From assembly GCF_000775285.1 (NCBI RefSeq), contig NZ_JJML01000008.1:70399-134398 (forward strand): 64,000 bases of DNA, read 5' to 3'. Under the pieces are notes generated by a model. The model made no database searches and was not told the origin of the DNA. It worked only from the letters and a program-made list of their open reading frames with translations. Source of the stretch: Neosynechococcus sphagnicola sy1 (GTDB lineage Bacteria; Cyanobacteriota; Cyanobacteriia; Neosynechococcales; Neosynechococcaceae). The position numbers and the translations under genes are program-made. The first letter of the stretch is position 1, and every line of letters begins with the position of its first letter. Shown here one piece after another: positions 9,800 through 17,975 of the stretch.

Positions 9800-10510
9800 A
9801 TGTCTTCAACTCTGACTATGTACTCAATCCCTTCCTCAAACTCCGAACCCTCTCGCCCATTCCTCACCTGGCAGCGGATTCTGGACTGGGCGCAAGAACG
9901 CTATCGTTGCCGCACCTTTAACAAAGACGAGAAAATCCCGGTGCGTCCCGGACTTCTCTATTTAGTGCAGCGAGGCTCGGTACGATTGGTGGGCATTTCC
10001 CAGGTGAGCGCTACCTCCAGTAGTGCTTCCCGTCTGGGTCGCACCACACCCGAGGAAGCCTTTTTGGGCTTTGTCGGCGCTGGACAACCCTTTGAAATTG
10101 TTGCCCAATCCCCCTTTACGTTGCAAAGCTATGCCCATGTTGATCAAACCACTGTGTTGTGGATGTACTGGCATGACCTGGATAACTGGCCCCATTTTCG
10201 TCGAGAAGTCTTGGATGCCTTCCGCTACCAACACCAACGCAAGCTCCTCTGGCTCAGTACCTTGGGACAACGGCGGACTATTGACCGCCTCCTGGGTTTT
10301 CTGACGCTGCTGATTGAAGAATATGGGGAACCCTGTGAGAACGGCAGTGCTCTTCCTTGGGCGTTGACCCATGCCCAAATTGGTAGTGCAATTGGGTCAA
10401 CCCGAGTAACGGTGACTCGCCTCATGGGTAAACTCCGACAGCGGGGGCTAATTCGGATTCAGGGTGATAATCAGATTTGTTTGCCCTCAGACGTTCTCCT
10501 GCGAGGCTAA
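9800..10510 (+). CDS. Crp/Fnr family transcriptional regulator
   Basis: A 236-residue regulator with an N-terminal cyclic-nucleotide-binding-like barrel (KIPVRPGLLYLVQRGSVRLVG, then FLGFVGAGQPFEIV) and a C-terminal winged helix-turn-helix (LTHAQIGSAIGSTRVTVTRL). The core cyclic-nucleotide phosphate-binding signature is not evident, so the effector is unclear; the arrangement is closer to the cyanobacterial NtcA-like branch. It is followed after 22 bases by the methylglyoxal synthase/lipid kinase fusion, so the two may be co-transcribed. The start ATG at 9800 is followed by a second in-frame ATG at 9818. Confidence 0.85.
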   Translation: MSSTLTMYSIPSSNSEPSRPFLTWQRILDWAQERYRCRTFNKDEKIPVRPGLLYLVQRGSVRLVGISQVSATSSSASRLGRTTPEEAFLGFVGAGQPFEIVAQSPFTLQSYAHVDQTTVLWMYWHDLDNWPHFRREVLDAFRYQHQRKLLWLSTLGQRRTIDRLLGFLTLLIEEYGEPCENGSALPWALTHAQIGSAIGSTRVTVTRLMGKLRQRGLIRIQGDNQICLPSDVLLRG

Positions 10511-10532
10511 GAACCTGTGTTGAGATTCCTCC

Positions 10533-11801
10533 ATGCCAGCAACGATCGCCCTCATTGCTCACGACAGCCGCAAAGAAGAAATTGTTAATTTTGCCAAACA
10601 ACATCTCCCCCTGCTCAAACGTTATCGCTTGATTGCAACCAGGAACACAGGGGAACGCATCCAGGCAGCAACCGGGCTTCCTGTTGTCAAGATGTTGTCC
10701 GGGGCCTTGGGGGGGGATGGGCAGATTCTCGCTGAAGTGGTTTCTGGCAAGGTAACCGCAGTTATTTTTCTGGTAGATGTCCTCAAGGCTCAAACCCATG
10801 AACCAGAGCTGCGGGGGTTCCTGCGGGTTTGCAATATTCACAATATTCCCCTGGCAACTAACCTGGCAACTGCTGAGATGATTGCCGTGGGGCTCACTCA
10901 AAAACAGGTTGCCCATCTGATTTTTAATCCGGTTGCCGGTCAGGGCATTGCGGAGCAAGAACTGGCTTTGATTCAGCAGTTGCTTGAACCGCACCTGAAT
11001 TTGCAGATTCATCTGACAACGCCAGAGATTAACCCAGTACGGTTCGTCCAACAGGCCATTGACAGCCATGCAGATATCATCATTGCGGCAGGTGGCGATG
11101 GCACGGTTTCAGCTGTGGCTGGTGCTTTGATCGGTACGGGCATTCCCTTGGGAATTATTCCGCGTGGCACTGCTAACGCGTTCTCTGTTGCGTTGGGACT
11201 CCCGACATTGATGCCAATTCGTAGTGCTTGTCAAGTCATTTTGGCGGGACAGACTCGTACCGTTGATGCAGCCCAGTGTAATGGCTTGCCAATGGTGCTC
11301 TTGGCTGGGATTGGGTATGAAGCTGAAACCATTGAAAGGGCCAATCGAGAGCTGAAAAATCAGTGGGGGATGATGGCCTATCTGATGGCGGGCTGGCAGA
11401 TGATGAATGAGCAACAGGTCTTTAACGCCGAGATTGCGGTGGAGGGGCAAATCCATTACGTTCAGGCAATGGCGATTACCATTGCCAATGCTGCTCCACC
11501 GACCTCCGTCCTCGCTCAGGGAGGTGGAGCTGTGATTTTTGACGATGGTCTGTTGGATGTCACCATTACAACGGTTGAAAGTAAGCTACATGCCGTCACA
11601 ACCTTGTTATCCATGTTCAGTGCTGCCCTTGTCAAAACCAGCCCGGAGCACCCCAATGTGTTTCATGGCCGGACGAAAGCTTTGCAGGTGACGACAACTC
11701 CGCCACAAAAAGTAGTGGTGGATGGAGAAATCATTGGTACTACCCCGATTACAGTTGAATGTATCCCTGGTGGTTTAATGATCCTGACACCTTCCCTTTG
11801 A
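10533..11801 (+). CDS. Methylglyoxal synthase / YegS-type lipid kinase fusion
   Basis: A 422-residue fusion. Residues ~1-120 match methylglyoxal synthase (dihydroxyacetone phosphate to methylglyoxal): IALIAHD (His10, Asp11), MLSGALGGDGQ (Asp62, matching catalytic Asp71 of E. coli MgsA) and VDVLKAQTHEPE (Asp82 and His89, matching Asp91 and His98). The residue matching E. coli Asp101 is Glu92. Residues ~125-422 form a diacylglycerol/YegS-like lipid kinase with AAGGDGTVSA (187-191 GGDGT) and GIIPRGTANAFS. It is cytoplasmic, perhaps membrane-associated through the kinase. Whether both activities operate is unknown. It begins 22 bases after the Crp-type gene. Confidence 0.88.
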   Translation: MPATIALIAHDSRKEEIVNFAKQHLPLLKRYRLIATRNTGERIQAATGLPVVKMLSGALGGDGQILAEVVSGKVTAVIFLVDVLKAQTHEPELRGFLRVCNIHNIPLATNLATAEMIAVGLTQKQVAHLIFNPVAGQGIAEQELALIQQLLEPHLNLQIHLTTPEINPVRFVQQAIDSHADIIIAAGGDGTVSAVAGALIGTGIPLGIIPRGTANAFSVALGLPTLMPIRSACQVILAGQTRTVDAAQCNGLPMVLLAGIGYEAETIERANRELKNQWGMMAYLMAGWQMMNEQQVFNAEIAVEGQIHYVQAMAITIANAAPPTSVLAQGGGAVIFDDGLLDVTITTVESKLHAVTTLLSMFSAALVKTSPEHPNVFHGRTKALQVTTTPPQKVVVDGEIIGTTPITVECIPGGLMILTPSL

Positions 11802-11880
11802 GTCTTGCATCTGCTCAAGTTCTCAGCACTAAACCAGTGCTTCATGGTTTTAGCCGCGATCGCTCATCCAAATTAATTGC

Positions 11881-12207
11881 CTAGGCGGCTTCCAGAGGAG
11901 CCATGGTCAGATCCGCACGACTTAAGAGCTGGTGATAGAGTTCAGCTTGTTCTTGAGGCCCAACCCAGACAATGGCTTGCCCTTCATGGTGCACCTGGTT
12001 GGTTAGATCCCAGGCGCGATCGCTAGTCATGCATGGGATGTATTTCATTAGGCACTCAGCAACGTGCTGAAAGGTGTTGAAGTCATCATTTAACACGATC
12101 ACCTTGTAGTTGGGATAGCGTTTGCTCGTAACTTGACTCGATTTTTCGAGGGTAACGTTGGGGGCAGCAGCCATAACCGGAGCCGTAGTTGCTAAAACGA
12201 TCCTCAT
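11881..12207 (-). CDS. clpS: ATP-dependent Clp protease adaptor ClpS
   Basis: A 108-residue ClpS-type N-degron adaptor, which delivers substrates to ClpC/ClpP. The core YKVIVLNDDFNTFQHVAECL contains the NDDF motif for N-terminal residue recognition; the following VHHEGQAIVWVGPQEQAELY matches the ClpS strand and helix that contact the unfoldase. An internal ATG (12172-12174) would remove 11 leading residues and may be the true start. It is convergent with the MGS-kinase fusion. Confidence 0.92.
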   Translation of the reverse strand: MRIVLATTAPVMAAAPNVTLEKSSQVTSKRYPNYKVIVLNDDFNTFQHVAECLMKYIPCMTSDRAWDLTNQVHHEGQAIVWVGPQEQAELYHQLLSRADLTMAPLEAA

Positions 12208-12316
12208 AGTGAATTTACCAATGGGTTGAAGTGATTCAGAAAACCTCGTGGGCAGCTACCCGATCATAGATTGAATCCGCTGCTTCTGCTGGCGCTGCCC
12301 TGATGCCCTTGCCCAA

Positions 12317-12811
12317 CTAAGGTTCTGAATCCCCTCTTGGGCTGGGGAAGGGATCGGGGCGATCGCGGGAATGGGCTGGCTCTGGGAGGTGAAGCAACGT
12401 CATCAGTGCTGTCATTAACGGTTGAGCAATCTCGGAGATAGTTGCCGCCCCATCGGTAAGGATTAAAGTCGTACAGGCATACTTCAGCATCAGATTCAAG
12501 GCACCGCTATCCCCCGTGCCGCGAAAATCGGTTCTCAGACCCACAATTGGAATCCGTCGCGCAAAGGCATAGCCGATCTCCCAACACGTCCCTGAATCGG
12601 CATCTGCTCCATCTAAGATAGCTAGCAACAGGTCAGCCTCCTCGACACCTTTTACACAGGTGTGAAAAATGGCCTCATGACTCCCGGCACATTCAGTTTG
12701 AGGTAAGAAGATCTGCCAGTTTGGATGATGAAGGGCGATCGCTAGACTGAGATTAAAATCTTTTTCTGCTTTAGAGAATAGGGGGGCGGCAAAATAGATC
12801 GATTTTCCCAT
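12317..12811 (-). CDS. Nucleoside 2-deoxyribosyltransferase-like protein
   Basis: A 164-residue protein with the family's N-terminal strand IYFAAPLFSKAEKDFNL, the central LLLAILDGADADSGTCWEIGYA (Asp-containing nucleotide/ribose-binding region with the conserved Glu in WEIGYA) and RIPIVGLRTDFR. Family members transfer the deoxyribose of nucleosides between bases, in nucleotide salvage. The start fits because the first strand is complete. Its first 70 bases overlap, in another frame, the 3' end of the upstream small ORF, suggesting translational coupling. Confidence 0.85.
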   Translation of the reverse strand: MGKSIYFAAPLFSKAEKDFNLSLAIALHHPNWQIFLPQTECAGSHEAIFHTCVKGVEEADLLLAILDGADADSGTCWEIGYAFARRIPIVGLRTDFRGTGDSGALNLMLKYACTTLILTDGAATISEIAQPLMTALMTLLHLPEPAHSRDRPDPFPSPRGDSEP

Positions 12812-13119
12812 AGGAATTTCTTGGCTTCAGAATCTTCAAAAAGATACCGGATATTCACTTCAGCAGGAACAGAAACGTTGGAGCGGAATCCAACAGTTAG
12901 GTGACTTGCTCCTGATTCCTGCCCGTATTCCACTGTCCCACTAGACAGAGAGACCTCAAAATCTACCCAGCGATCCTCAGCCCATTCTTGACACCCTGGG
13001 AGAAAGCAAATAGCATCTAGACGAATATTTTTTGCCTCACCCCAAAGAAAGGGTTTGATCCCCAGTACGTTTTCAAGGTAATTTTTATCATTCCATGCCT
13101 CAGCTAGAAGAGCGTGCAT
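12742..13119 (-). CDS. Hypothetical protein overlapping both neighbours
   Basis: I do not recognise this ORF. From the ATG at 13119 it encodes about 125 residues with an ordinary protein-like composition (GIKPFLWGEAKNIRLDAICF, WVDFEVSLSSGTVEYG, VNIRYLFEDSEAKKFL). It fills the 283-base space between dprA and the deoxyribosyltransferase gene, which is otherwise empty, overlapping dprA antisense by 25 bases and the downstream gene by 70. The frame extends further upstream antisense to dprA, but that part looks like a shadow. A frameshift near 12811 fusing it with the transferase cannot be excluded. Confidence 0.45.
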   Translation of the reverse strand: MHALLAEAWNDKNYLENVLGIKPFLWGEAKNIRLDAICFLPGCQEWAEDRWVDFEVSLSSGTVEYGQESGASHLTVGFRSNVSVPAEVNIRYLFEDSEAKKFLWENRSILPPPYSLKQKKILISV

Positions 13120-14216
13120 TCTGGGTTTCTTGGTCGCAAATCCCTGGGATTGGGGCAGTTTCTTTGAAGCGACTGCAACAACATTTCGGCCACCTGTCCG
13201 TAGCCTGGAATGCTGACGCTCTGGCGTTATCTGCGATTTCAGGCTTTGGGGTACAGACCATTGAAACGGTGCTGATGGAGCGTGCCCGTCGTGATCCAGC
13301 CCAGTGCCTTGAGCAGCATCTCGAAGCGAATCCTGACTTCTGGACTCCCTTTGATCGGGACTACCCGCGGTTACTGTTAGAGATCCCCGATCCTCCGCCC
13401 CTTCTGTACTATCGGGGTGTGGTGGTACGGGAAGAAAATCAAGGGGTGATCCCAACCGTGGCCATGGTGGGTACTCGCGATCCCTCCGATTATGGCAAGC
13501 GCTGGACCCGCCGAATTAGTATCGCTTTGGCCCAGCGGGGGTTCACCATTGTTTCGGGGATGGCGGAGGGTATTGATACAGAGGCTCATTCGGGGTGTCT
13601 GGAAGTTGGAGGTCGTACCCTGGCAGTGCTGGGGACTGGGGTCGATGTGATTTATCCGCCGCGAAATCAACGGCTGTATGAGCAGATCCTGGGTCAGGGT
13701 TTAGTACTAAGCGAATACCCCGCTGGCACTCCACCGGAACGAGGTCATTTCCCCCGACGTAACCGTGTGATTGCAGCCCTAAGTCGTGCAGTCATCGTGC
13801 TGGAAGCCCCCTCGAAATCGGGGGCGTTGATTACGGCCCATTTGGCAAACGACTACAACCGGGATGTTTATGTGCTCCCTGGCTCCCTCGATAATCCGCG
13901 ATCGCAGGGATGTCTAGGCTTGCTCAGTCGGGGAGCCCAGGTAATTCTCGGCGAAGGTTACCTATTGGAACAATTGGGTTCTATGCCGCAGCTCGATCCA
14001 GATCCCACTCCAACGGTTATTACGGCAACCCTAATCCCTGATTTGGAACCAGAATTACAACAGGTATTAACCGCGATCGCCCCCGAATCGACGTTGTTTG
14101 ATCAAATTGTGCAGCAGACAAGTTTGCCAACCAGCGTGGTGTCCAGTGCCCTGGTGCAGCTAGAGCTATTGGGCCTGATCATCCCGTTACCCGGTATGGC
14201 CTATCAGCGATCTTGA
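13095..14216 (+). CDS. dprA: DNA-processing protein DprA
   Basis: A 373-residue DprA/Smf protein, which loads RecA onto incoming single-stranded DNA during natural transformation. An N-terminal HhH-like region (WSQIPGIGAVSLKRLQQHFG) precedes the Rossmann-like core: MVGTRDPSDYGKRWT, IVSGMAEGIDTEAHSG, LGTGVDVIYPPRNQRLYEQI and HFPRRNRVIAALSRAVIVLE. The C-terminal ~60 residues look like the winged-helix domain. The ATG at 13095 overlaps the small antisense ORF. It ends 13 bases into the convergent hydrolase gene. Confidence 0.93.
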   Translation: MPQLEERAFWVSWSQIPGIGAVSLKRLQQHFGHLSVAWNADALALSAISGFGVQTIETVLMERARRDPAQCLEQHLEANPDFWTPFDRDYPRLLLEIPDPPPLLYYRGVVVREENQGVIPTVAMVGTRDPSDYGKRWTRRISIALAQRGFTIVSGMAEGIDTEAHSGCLEVGGRTLAVLGTGVDVIYPPRNQRLYEQILGQGLVLSEYPAGTPPERGHFPRRNRVIAALSRAVIVLEAPSKSGALITAHLANDYNRDVYVLPGSLDNPRSQGCLGLLSRGAQVILGEGYLLEQLGSMPQLDPDPTPTVITATLIPDLEPELQQVLTAIAPESTLFDQIVQQTSLPTSVVSSALVQLELLGLIIPLPGMAYQRS

Positions 14217-15127
14217 GACGGCAGGGAGTCCCAGAGTTTGGTGTCTTGGAGCCACTCTAGGATCAGCGCATTCACTTGGGCTGGATCTTCATCGTGGGGG
14301 CAATGACCAGCGCCAGGAATGGACACCACCCGAATCGACTGTCCTTGGGCTTGCGCCCGTTGATAAATGCTCGCTCCAGCAATGGGAGTCCAGGGATCTG
14401 CATCGCCCCAGAGCACTAACAAAGGTCGCTGGAGGTGGGGCAACAGTTCTCCAGGAGCAGGGCCAGGAGGAGCGCTGAGAATCGATGCAAAAACTTGTTG
14501 TGCCCCTGGATCGCAGGCGGGTTGATAGATCAAATCAACCAATTCATCGGTAACAGCGGTGGCATTGCCATACACTTGGTGCAGGGTAGCCCGAATTCGG
14601 GCCGGCTGGCGAATCCGATTAAATAGGAAACCGCCAATAAACGGTGAACTGACGAGGCGGGTAAATGCCCCCATAACGATCCGGAGGGGGAGATTCAGCT
14701 CCTGGGGACGATGATTCAATCCACCCGCAGCATTAATTAACACCCCCCCAGCGGCGATCTCAGGGGTCTCGGTCATCAGCATCAAACTCAGGAGCGCCCC
14801 AATGGAATTGCCAATGAAGACGGTGGGTTGCTGGATCTGCCCTTGCCAAAAATCTCGCAGCAAAGATGCCCACAAATCCAGGGAATAGTCGATGGCGGGC
14901 TTATCCGATCCCCCAAACCCCAGGAGATCGAGGGCAAAGACTTGGTACCCGGCGGCAGATAGGACGGGGATATTCTGCCGCCAGTGCCCGATCGCCGCAC
15001 CAAAGCCATGAATTAACACCAAGGGCTTCCCAGTTCCCTGCACGGTGTATTGAATTTTATGCCCCTGCCAGTCCCAGGTCAGGAATGTCAAGGAGTCCAC
15101 AGTTGAGGGTTGGGATACAGTTACCAT
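14204..15127 (-). CDS. Alpha/beta-fold hydrolase
   Basis: A 307-residue alpha/beta hydrolase. The oxyanion motif is VLIHGFGAAIGHWR, the nucleophile elbow GNSIGALLSL, the acid WGDADPWTP and the catalytic His GAGHCPHDEDP. LDLLGFGGSDKP and the cap region resemble the cyanobacterial/plastid group that includes pheophytinase-like enzymes, but I cannot name the substrate. It lies just downstream of ftsH on the same strand, separated by a strong terminator at 15152-15180, so it probably has its own promoter. Confidence 0.88.
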   Translation of the reverse strand: MVTVSQPSTVDSLTFLTWDWQGHKIQYTVQGTGKPLVLIHGFGAAIGHWRQNIPVLSAAGYQVFALDLLGFGGSDKPAIDYSLDLWASLLRDFWQGQIQQPTVFIGNSIGALLSLMLMTETPEIAAGGVLINAAGGLNHRPQELNLPLRIVMGAFTRLVSSPFIGGFLFNRIRQPARIRATLHQVYGNATAVTDELVDLIYQPACDPGAQQVFASILSAPPGPAPGELLPHLQRPLLVLWGDADPWTPIAGASIYQRAQAQGQSIRVVSIPGAGHCPHDEDPAQVNALILEWLQDTKLWDSLPSQDR

Positions 15128-15151
15128 GGGGTTTTAGTGAGCTTCAGGAAC

Positions 15152-15180
15152 AAAAAAGGGGTGATGGATCTCTCACCCCC
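15152..15180 (-). terminator. Rho-independent terminator after ftsH
   Basis: A 7-bp GC-rich stem: GGGGTGA at 15158-15164 with TCACCCC at 15173-15179 and an 8-base loop. On the minus strand it is followed by a run of six T. It lies 25 bases beyond the ftsH stop and upstream of the hydrolase start. Confidence 0.8.
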
Positions 15181-15204
15181 AAATATGAGTTTTCAGGGTA
15201 TGGA

Positions 15205-17046
15205 CTAGGCAAATGCAGCCATGCGCACATCACTGGTTGCCAGTAATTCCTGCAACTCCTCAGCATCAACGGTTTCTTTCTCAATCAGCAGTTGAGCCAG
15301 CCGATCCAGGACATGACGGTTGTTGATCAGAACTGCCTTTGCCCGGTGGTAGGCTTGATCTACCAGTTCGTGAACCTCATCATCAATGGCGGCAGCCGTT
15401 TCTTCTGAGAAGTCACGCTCCGCAGCAATGTCTCGCCCCAGGAACATGTTGCCTTGCTGACGCCCTAGGGCAACTGGCCCCAGGCGATCGCTCATGCCAA
15501 AGCGGGTCACCATTTGTCGAGCAACCCGTGCCACCTGCTGCAAGTCATTGGAGGCTCCCGTGGTCACCTCTTCTTCACCGAAGATAATTTCTTCCGAAAT
15601 CCGGCCACCCAATGCTACTGCCATCTGATTTTGCAGATAGGAGCGGGAGAACAAACCCGCATCCATCCGATCTTCATTGGGGGTAAACCAGGTAAGTCCC
15701 CCGGCTCTGCCGCGAGGAATGATGCTAATTTTCTGGACGGGATCATAGTCAGGCATCAGTGCTCCCACCAGGGCGTGACCGGCTTCATGGTAGGCAACCA
15801 AAGCCTTGCGGCGTTCGCTCATCACCCGGTCTTTCTTCTCAGGTCCCGCCAGTACTCGATCAATGGCATCGTTGACCTCATCCATGGAGATTTCCGTCAG
15901 GTTCCGCCGAGCAGCCAGAATCGCTGCTTCGTTCAACAGATTCGAGAGATCAGCCCCGGTGAACCCAGGGGTACGGCGGGCAATTCGTTCGACATCAACA
16001 TCCTGCCCCAGGGTCTTCCCACGGGCATGTACCCGCAGAATTTCCAATCGTCCAGCATAATCGGGGCGATCGACCACCACTTGACGGTCAAAACGACCGG
16101 GACGTAGGAGAGCTGAATCCAGAACATCGGGGCGGTTAGTAGCAGCAATGATAATGATGCCCGTGTTGCCCTCGAAGCCATCCATCTCGGTGAGCAATTG
16201 GTTCAGGGTTTGTTCCCGCTCATCATTCCCCCCGCCTAAGCCAGCTCCCCGTTGACGACCCACGGCATCAATTTCATCAATAAAGACAATACACGGAGCA
16301 TTTTGCTTGGCCTGTTCAAACAGATCCCGTACCCGTGAGGCACCCACCCCGACAAACATTTCCACAAATTCGGAGCCGGAAATTGAGAAGAAGGGCACCC
16401 CCGCTTCTCCAGCTACCGCTTTAGCGAGGAGGGTTTTTCCGGTTCCTGGGGGGCCGACCAACAACACGCCTTTGGGGATCTTGGCTCCGACAGCGGTGAA
16501 GCGGTCTGCATTCTTCAAGAAGTCTACAACCTCTGCCAGCTCCAGCTTGGCTTGATCAATCCCAGCTACATCGCCAAAGGTCACCTGGGTTTGGGGTTCC
16601 ATCTGCACCCTGGCTTTGGACTTACCAAAGTTCATAGCCTGACTACCCGGCCCACTCTGGGCACGTCGCAGCAGGAAAAACAGACCCACCAACAACAAAA
16701 CAGGAAAGAAGAGGCTACTCAGGGCTCTAAGCCAAAAACTCTCGTCACTCTGGGGCAACACTGAAATATCAACGTTGTTGCGGGTGAGGATGTTGATCAA
16801 ATCAGGGTCACTGGGGGGGAGGTTCACCAGCACATCGCTGCCATCTTGCGCCTTGACAATGGCGCGGGTGCGATCGGCGCTGATGCGAACCTTCTCAACT
16901 TTCTTGCCTTCTACTTCTTGAATGAACTGACTGTATTTCCAGGTTTCCCGGCTGGGAGGCTTGCTGTCAAAAAATGCCGTTGCCAAGGCAATGACAACAA
17001 TCGCCAAAAGAGCATACAGTCCCGCATTTCTCCACCGCTTATTCAC
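15205..17046 (-). CDS. ftsH: ATP-dependent zinc metalloprotease FtsH
   Basis: A 613-residue thylakoid/plasma-membrane AAA+ protease. A first membrane helix (residues ~10-27) and a second (~112-126) flank a lumenal/periplasmic segment. The AAA module has Walker A GPPGTGKT (198-205), Walker B VFIDEID (254-260) and the second-region-of-homology [20 protein letters not shown]; the zinc motif HEAGH is at 420-424. The N-terminal [20 protein letters not shown] resembles the FtsH1/FtsH3-type cyanobacterial subunit, although the exact paralogue is a judgement. Its roles are membrane-protein quality control, including photosystem repair. It is followed by a terminator and appears monocistronic. Confidence 0.95.
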   Translation of the reverse strand: MNKRWRNAGLYALLAIVVIALATAFFDSKPPSRETWKYSQFIQEVEGKKVEKVRISADRTRAIVKAQDGSDVLVNLPPSDPDLINILTRNNVDISVLPQSDESFWLRALSSLFFPVLLLVGLFFLLRRAQSGPGSQAMNFGKSKARVQMEPQTQVTFGDVAGIDQAKLELAEVVDFLKNADRFTAVGAKIPKGVLLVGPPGTGKTLLAKAVAGEAGVPFFSISGSEFVEMFVGVGASRVRDLFEQAKQNAPCIVFIDEIDAVGRQRGAGLGGGNDEREQTLNQLLTEMDGFEGNTGIIIIAATNRPDVLDSALLRPGRFDRQVVVDRPDYAGRLEILRVHARGKTLGQDVDVERIARRTPGFTGADLSNLLNEAAILAARRNLTEISMDEVNDAIDRVLAGPEKKDRVMSERRKALVAYHEAGHALVGALMPDYDPVQKISIIPRGRAGGLTWFTPNEDRMDAGLFSRSYLQNQMAVALGGRISEEIIFGEEEVTTGASNDLQQVARVARQMVTRFGMSDRLGPVALGRQQGNMFLGRDIAAERDFSEETAAAIDDEVHELVDQAYHRAKAVLINNRHVLDRLAQLLIEKETVDAEELQELLATSDVRMAAFA

Positions 17047-17115
17047 CGGGTTTTATCCTCGCTAAGGGTTTTGGATCAGGATCTTTTAATCATGTTAACT
17101 AATGTTAACCTATCC

Positions 17116-17935
17116 TCAGAATCTCTGGGTATCCCCCCTCTGGAAAACATGACGGAGGGCTTCCCAGCAGGGGTGATTCCCAGGATAGCTGCGGGGGTGT
17201 GGACTGAGAATCCGGTGAAAGGGTACCAGCTCCACGACGCTATTGGTGTAAGCGATCGCCTCTAGAGTTTCTACCCAGTCAGGATCCCAGGGAATTTCCC
17301 CGACTCTTTCATTGTGCCTTGTCAACCACGAGATCAGTTGTCCCCGCACCACCCCCGGTAGGATGCCGCTACTCAGGGGGGGTGTCCACCACTGCCCAGC
17401 CCCCCAGCCCCAGAGATTCCCCGTCGTGGTTTCCAGCCAATTGCCGACCGCATCCACCAGAATCGCTTCCTGGGCTCCCCGTTGCTGTGCCTGTTGTCTG
17501 ACCAACCAGGGTGCCAGATAATTCCCAGTTTTGTGATCCGGGAGTGAGCGATGCCCCGCCAGCGAAGGGGTAGGGGTGGCCACCCAGGCTGTAATTCCCT
17601 GTTGTTGCCGAAGTCCTAGATCGGCGGGTAAGGCACGTCCGGTAATCCATTCTCGCCCATCGGGAAAGAGGACGATTCTGAGGACGGGGAAAACCGGTAC
17701 CAGTGTTTCAGCTCCCTGCCGCAGTCGCTGCCAATTGGGGGGGTTGCCAACCAAAGGCTTCCAGGCTCCGTTGTAGTCGCTGGCAGTGGAGTTGCCAGAG
17801 GGTCAGGGGATGATCCAGTTGCAGCCCATAGACCCGCAAGGTAGTAAAAAGGGTGGCACCGTAGATCAAGCCAGGATCTTGGAGGGGCAGCGACAGGGTG
17901 GTTCCAGTATGGAGTTCACCATCGTACCAAAACAT
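17116..17935 (-). CDS. Class IV (PabC/BCAT-like) aminotransferase, frameshifted
   Basis: About 272 residues after correction. The first frame (17935 to ~17740) has MFWYDGELHTGTTLSLPL and LIYGATLFTTLRV. The second (to 17116) has the PLP lysine in DHKTGNYLAPWL, the cofactor segment AILVDAVGNWLETTTGNLW and PLSSGILPGVVR. Removing one base from the G7 run at 17737-17743 gives GWQPPNWQRLRQG. The fold-type IV motifs fit aminodeoxychorismate lyase (folate synthesis) best, but branched-chain or D-amino-acid transaminase activity cannot be excluded. It is 40 bases downstream of the P-type ATPase gene's end, on the same strand as ftsH. Confidence 0.85.
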
Positions 17936-17975
17936 AGGCTAATCCATGGATTCAACAGGGAGGAGGGGGAGACCC

